In this document: positions 60,565-64,000 of the stretch, one piece after another
How the letters are laid out: every line of letters starts with the position of its first letter
Position numbering within the stretch: the stretch's first letter is position 1
NCBI RefSeq assembly: GCF_002097535.1
Contig: NZ_CP020772.1
Location: forward strand, 1,240,001 to 1,304,000
Origin: Halobacillus mangrovi
Lineage (GTDB): Bacteria > Bacillota > Bacilli > Bacillales > Halobacillaceae
Direction: 5' to 3'
Length of the DNA: 64,000 bases
The notes under the pieces: generated by a model
Told to the model about the DNA's origin: nothing
The model's input: only the letters and a program-made list of their open reading frames with translations
Database searches by the model: none
Program-made: the position numbers and the translations under genes

Positions 60565-61893
60565 TCACAGATTTGCTTCTTCATAAGCTTTTAACAGTAA
60601 ATCTACAATATGCACAGCTTCAACCTCTTCACTGAGTCCCTCTCTTTCAATTCCCAGTTTCATTTGTAAAAGGCAGCCGGGATTGGCAGTAACGACGGTT
60701 TTGGCTTTTGTCTCTTTTGTCTTTTCCATCTTATAATCCAAGATTTGCATGGACATTTCCGGCTCGACAAGATTATAAATCCCTGCTGAGCCGCAGCACC
60801 TTGAAGCGTCCTTCATTTCTACGTAACTCGCTCCTTGGATCGCTTCAAGCAGTTGTCTCGGTTCCATGAATGTTTTCTGACCATTTTTTAAATGGCAGGA
60901 ATCTTGATAGGTGATGATTTGCTGATCTAGCTTTAACGGCTTCTTATGAAAGTCGAGTTCCACTAAAATCTTACTAATATCTTTAATTTTCATAGATAAG
61001 TGTTCAGCCCGTTCTTTCCATTCTTCCTCGTCCTTTAAAAGATGCTTGTAATCGACTAAAAACGCTCCGCATCCTCCTGCGTTGGTAATGATATAGTCCA
61101 CTTCTGCTTTTTCAAAGGCTTTAATATTCCTTTTGGCTAACTCTTTAGCCTGATCTTTTTCTCCGCTGTGTCCGTGCAAAGCTCCACAGCATCCTTGATT
61201 TTGAGGGACCACAATTTCACAGCCCGCATATTGAAGCAGTTTTGCGGTTGCGTTATTCGTCGAGAGGAACATGGTGTCCATCAAGCAGCCTGAGAAAAAA
61301 GCGACTTTTTTCTTTTTTTGTTGGATCGGTTTGTAATAGCGTGGTCTGTTTTTCATTTCTTTCCGCTTAGGTACTTCCGGAAGCACCTTTTCCATTGTAC
61401 GAAGTGAATCAGGAAACAGTTTCATGATTCCCGATTTTCTCGTAAGCTGCTGCACACCGGAGCGTTGGTAAAAACCTAATAAGCTTGTAACTCCAATCAT
61501 CCGATTTTGATAAGGGAACAGACCTTTAAAGGCGACATTGCGGATGACCTTCACATGTTTAGGCAGTTCTTTATTCTGATAGATGATGTCTCTGGCTTGT
61601 TCGAGCAGGTGGCCATAGTTGACACCTGCGGGGCAAACGGGCTCACATGCTCGGCAGCCAAGGCACATATCAAGCGATTGCTTCACATCTTCATCTGGTT
61701 CGATGACTCCATCGACAACACCTTTCATCAAGGCGATTCGTCCTCTTGGCGAATGAACTTCATCATAATCAGATTCGATATAAGTGGGACAGCTGGGCAG
61801 ACAAAACCCACAGCGCATGCAATTTAATAGTTCATCGTAGTCCATTTTTTCTTTAAAATCATGCTGGATTCTCTCTTTTTCTTTAGTATTCAT
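60565..61893 (-). CDS. glcF: Glycolate oxidase iron-sulfur subunit GlcF
   Basis: 442 residues. Two 4Fe-4S motifs near the N-terminus: CMRCGFCLPSCP and CLGCRACEPVCP. Two CCG domains follow, with NQGCCGALHGHSG and DASRCCGSAGIYN. It passes electrons from the flavin subunit to the respiratory chain. The ATG overlaps the glcD stop by 4 nt on the minus strand. Ending VEAVHIVDLLLKAYEE is typical of GlcF. Length normal. Confidence 0.95.
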   Translation of the reverse strand: MNTKEKERIQHDFKEKMDYDELLNCMRCGFCLPSCPTYIESDYDEVHSPRGRIALMKGVVDGVIEPDEDVKQSLDMCLGCRACEPVCPAGVNYGHLLEQARDIIYQNKELPKHVKVIRNVAFKGLFPYQNRMIGVTSLLGFYQRSGVQQLTRKSGIMKLFPDSLRTMEKVLPEVPKRKEMKNRPRYYKPIQQKKKKVAFFSGCLMDTMFLSTNNATAKLLQYAGCEIVVPQNQGCCGALHGHSGEKDQAKELAKRNIKAFEKAEVDYIITNAGGCGAFLVDYKHLLKDEEEWKERAEHLSMKIKDISKILVELDFHKKPLKLDQQIITYQDSCHLKNGQKTFMEPRQLLEAIQGASYVEMKDASRCCGSAGIYNLVEPEMSMQILDYKMEKTKETKAKTVVTANPGCLLQMKLGIEREGLSEEVEAVHIVDLLLKAYEEANL

Positions 61894-63305
61894 GATTGAC
61901 TCACCACCACTCTTTTCGGGCTGTTCTTCGCAAAGATTTTCCCTGGGTTCATAATATTGTTGGGGTCAAATGCTTTTTTTATATTTTTCATCGCATCAAT
62001 TCCAGCTTCCCCTAGCTTGAGGTGAAGATAGTCAGCTTTCATTGCACCAACCCCATGTTCTCCCGTAATGGTTCCTCCCAGTTCCACAGCTTTTTCGAAA
62101 ATCTCTTCAAATGCTTTTTCCACTCGATGAATTTCTTCTGAATCCCTTACATCTGTCAAGCAGGTTGGGTGAAGGTTTCCATCTCCTGCATGACCGAATG
62201 TACAGATGTCGACCTCATATTTCTCTGCGATTTGGGAGATTGCCTCGACCATGTTGGCGATTTCGGACCGAGGTACGGTGGCATCTTCGAGGATGGTCGT
62301 CGGTTTTAATCTTGCAAGAGCAGATAAAGCGGATCTCCTTGCTGTCGTAAGAGCCTCTGCTTCCTCTGGTGATTTTGCTACATCTACTTGAACAGCTTGG
62401 TTCTCTCTACAAATTTCAGCCATTTTATGTATGTCTCTGTCCACGGATTGAGAATCTCCATCCTGTTCAATTAACAAAACGGCTTTAACATCAGTAGGTA
62501 ATCCAATGTTCGAGAAATCTTCCACCACTTTTAAAGTCGGCTGGTCTAGGAATTCAAGTGTGGTTGGAATGATGCGATTCGATAAGATTTTCGAGACGGT
62601 TTGGGCTGCTGCGTGTAAATCCTCATACAAAGCAAGCATCGTTTTTTTCGTTTCTGGAAGAGGCAAAAGTTTAAGCGTTATCTCTGTAACAATCCCTAAG
62701 GTGCCTTCAGAGCCGACGAATAACCTTGTTAAATCGTATCCGGCAACGTCCTTGGCCAGTTTTCCACCCGTCCGAATGATGTCCCCATTAGGAAGAACGA
62801 CTTCAAGGCCCATGACATAGTCGCGAGTAACCCCATATTTTAGCCCTCTTAATCCTCCAGAATTTTCGTTGATATTTCCACCGATTTGAGAGATCTTCAT
62901 AGAACTTGGGTCAGGCGGGTAAAACAGTCCCAATTTCTCTACTTCGGTTATTAATTGAAGGGTGTTCACACCTGGCTGGGTTGTAATCGTCAAGTTATTT
63001 TCATCGATTTCCAGAATGTTGTTCATATGCTTGAATAATAAAACGATACCTCCATCAATCGGAGTAGTTCCAGCGCTCAGATTAGTTCCGGAACCTCGTG
63101 GAACGATCGGAATCTTGTGTTTGTTGCATATTTTCATAATTTCAACTATCTCCTGGGTGGTCTTCGGAGAAACAACGGCATCAGGAAGTGACTGGAACTG
63201 AGGGGTGGCATCGTACGAATACGCCAATTTGCTTGCATTTGAAGCAGCTACATTTTTTTCGCCAACAATATCCTCTAATTGCTTTTTGACTTGATCTGTG
63301 AACAT
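61890..63305 (-). CDS. glcD: Glycolate oxidase flavoprotein subunit GlcD
   Basis: 471 residues of the FAD-binding type 4 oxidase group. PDAVVSPKTTQEIVEIMKIC, PIVPRGSGTNLSAG, GGNINENSGGLRGLKYGVTRDYVMGLEVVLPNG (FAD site), LFVGSEGTLGIVTEITLKL and C-terminal GTITGEHGVGAMK, with metal-binding HAGDGNLHP, are all present. Oxidises glycolate (possibly D-lactate) to the 2-oxo acid. AAAGGAG is 6-7 nt before the ATG. Upstream gene of glcD-glcF, so transcription starts in the gap shared with the acyl-CoA dehydrogenase gene. Confidence 0.95.
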   Translation of the reverse strand: MFTDQVKKQLEDIVGEKNVAASNASKLAYSYDATPQFQSLPDAVVSPKTTQEIVEIMKICNKHKIPIVPRGSGTNLSAGTTPIDGGIVLLFKHMNNILEIDENNLTITTQPGVNTLQLITEVEKLGLFYPPDPSSMKISQIGGNINENSGGLRGLKYGVTRDYVMGLEVVLPNGDIIRTGGKLAKDVAGYDLTRLFVGSEGTLGIVTEITLKLLPLPETKKTMLALYEDLHAAAQTVSKILSNRIIPTTLEFLDQPTLKVVEDFSNIGLPTDVKAVLLIEQDGDSQSVDRDIHKMAEICRENQAVQVDVAKSPEEAEALTTARRSALSALARLKPTTILEDATVPRSEIANMVEAISQIAEKYEVDICTFGHAGDGNLHPTCLTDVRDSEEIHRVEKAFEEIFEKAVELGGTITGEHGVGAMKADYLHLKLGEAGIDAMKNIKKAFDPNNIMNPGKIFAKNSPKRVVVSQS

Positions 63306-63520
63306 GGAAATTCTCCTTTGGAAAAATTAGCTTTACTTTCATTTTAGATGATCTTCCAATTAAACTATATGGATATTTGTACAATTATTTGCGTGTATAA
63401 AATACATTTTTTGTAGGTTTACACATGTTCAAGTGTGAGAAAGAAATTTTAAAGAGAAAATCTTTCTAAATATCGATTGGTAATTAGAAGATGGAATGAC
63501 AAAAAATTTCAAAATACATG

Positions 63521-63579
63521 TTGTATTTTCCGAAAATTTCAAATAATATAAAATAAAACATACTAACCGGTAGGTATGT
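63521..63579 (+). promoter_or_regulatory. Promoter and inverted-repeat operator of the acyl-CoA dehydrogenase gene
   Basis: TTGTAT and TAATAT with a 17-bp spacer (63521-63549). A 22-bp near-palindrome (63558-63579) reading ACATACTAACC then GGTAGGTATGT lies over the expected transcript start. This size and placement fit a TetR-family repressor site. The regulator is not in the window. Confidence 0.6.
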
Positions 63580-63643
63580 GATGCCTGCTTAAGAAAATAA
63601 CATCTTTGATTTTCTAAAAAACTTAAAGATTGGGGATAGTTGG

Positions 63644-64000
63644 ATGCATTTACGTTTAACGGACGAACAACAAATGGTTCAAAAAACGATTCGTAAGTTT
63701 GTGGAAAAAGAATTGATTCCACTTGAAAATGAAGTGCTGCGAAACGAGCGAGAAGGAAAACCTAGTATTTCCCATGAGAAAATGAAGGAACTTCAAATGA
63801 AAGCGAAAGATGCTGGGTTTTGGGGGATCAACACTCCGGAGGAATATGGGGGCGCCGACTTAGGTCAGATGATGCTTGCCATCGTGCAGATGGAAGTGGC
63901 ACGCACATTCGTTCCATTCCAGTTTGGAGGTTCTGCGGATAATATTTTGTATTATGCGAATGAAGAACAGAAAGAAAAATACCTCCTGCCTACGATTAAC
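63644..64000 (+). CDS. Acyl-CoA dehydrogenase, N-terminal part (cut by window end)
   Basis: 119 codons open to the window edge, so no complete ORF is visible. MHLRLTDEQQMVQKTIRKFVEKELIPLE followed by WGINTPEEYGGADLGQMMLAIVQMEVART is the N-terminal helical domain of flavin acyl-CoA dehydrogenases. The ATG follows a weak TTGGGG site. Together with the operator upstream, it suggests a fatty- or branched-acid degradation operon that extends beyond the window. Confidence 0.85.
   Translation, partial: MHLRLTDEQQMVQKTIRKFVEKELIPLENEVLRNEREGKPSISHEKMKELQMKAKDAGFWGINTPEEYGGADLGQMMLAIVQMEVARTFVPFQFGGSADNILYYANEEQKEKYLLPTIN

Overview
The window looks like a chromosomal segment of a low-to-moderate G+C, Gram-positive, spore-former-type bacterium of the Bacillaceae. 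The signs are AGGAGG-type ribosome binding sites, many TTG and GTG starts, sigma-A promoters, cre (CcpA) sites, CodY-like boxes, PRD-type PTS regulation, a NagR-controlled nag operon and a gas-vesicle cluster in the Bacillus megaterium gene order. Very acidic secreted proteins and the gas vesicles suggest a moderately halophilic relative (Halobacillus/Pontibacillus-like). That placement is inference, not seen directly. No rRNA, tRNA, IS transposase, prophage or CRISPR array was found.

Layout. 0-2.3 kb: a CitA/DcuS-type two-component system. 2.5-5.9 kb: a PQQ-type sugar dehydrogenase homologue and three orphan membrane proteins. 6.0-10.3 kb (minus): phoD-tatC-phoX-tatA, two Tat-exported phosphatases with their own translocase behind a Pho-box promoter. 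10.7-13.8 kb: tctCBA tricarboxylate transporter with a cre site. 13.8-19.2 kb: a 20-bp-period repeat, then glpF-glpK-dhaK-dhaL-dhaM behind a promoter/cre and a GlpP-type terminator leader, ending in a decayed YhgE/Pip gene. 19.3-21.8 kb (minus): ald and its PucR-type regulator. 21.9-24.9 kb: FAH-family enzyme, purU, pcp and a two-ORF VanZ-like gene. 25-34.5 kb: peptide ABC transporter with DUF1028, a GAF/PucR regulator and an amidohydrolase, preceded by CodY-like boxes. 34.6-38.5 kb: a coiled-coil exported protein and three zinc-ribbon membrane proteins, one TcaA-like. 38.5-43.5 kb: divergent nagE / nagA-nagB-nagR-SIS with NagR operators and a cre. 43.7-47.7 kb: a ManR-like PRD regulator and a ManP-like EIIBCA permease. 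47.8-52.7 kb (minus): GAF-STAS protein, subtilisin and a polar amino-acid ABC transporter. 53.3-59.1 kb: gas-vesicle cluster gvpQ-B-R-N-F-G-L-S-K-J-T-U. 59.3-63.3 kb: CdaR-type regulator and convergent glycolate oxidase glcD-glcF. 63.6 kb to the end: start of an acyl-CoA dehydrogenase.

The common theme is scavenging and central carbon supply: organic phosphate, tricarboxylates, glycerol/dihydroxyacetone, amino sugars, mannose/fructose-type sugars, peptides and glycolate, mostly with the regulator next to its target.

The strongest unexplained signal is a dispersed palindrome family with 16-nt arms reading CCTCAGGTCATCCAGA. Six copies and one half copy lie between 22.8 and 48.8 kb, all intergenic and usually beside a terminator. 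In several copies the sequences flanking the core differ from copy to copy yet still pair with each other, which lengthens the stem.
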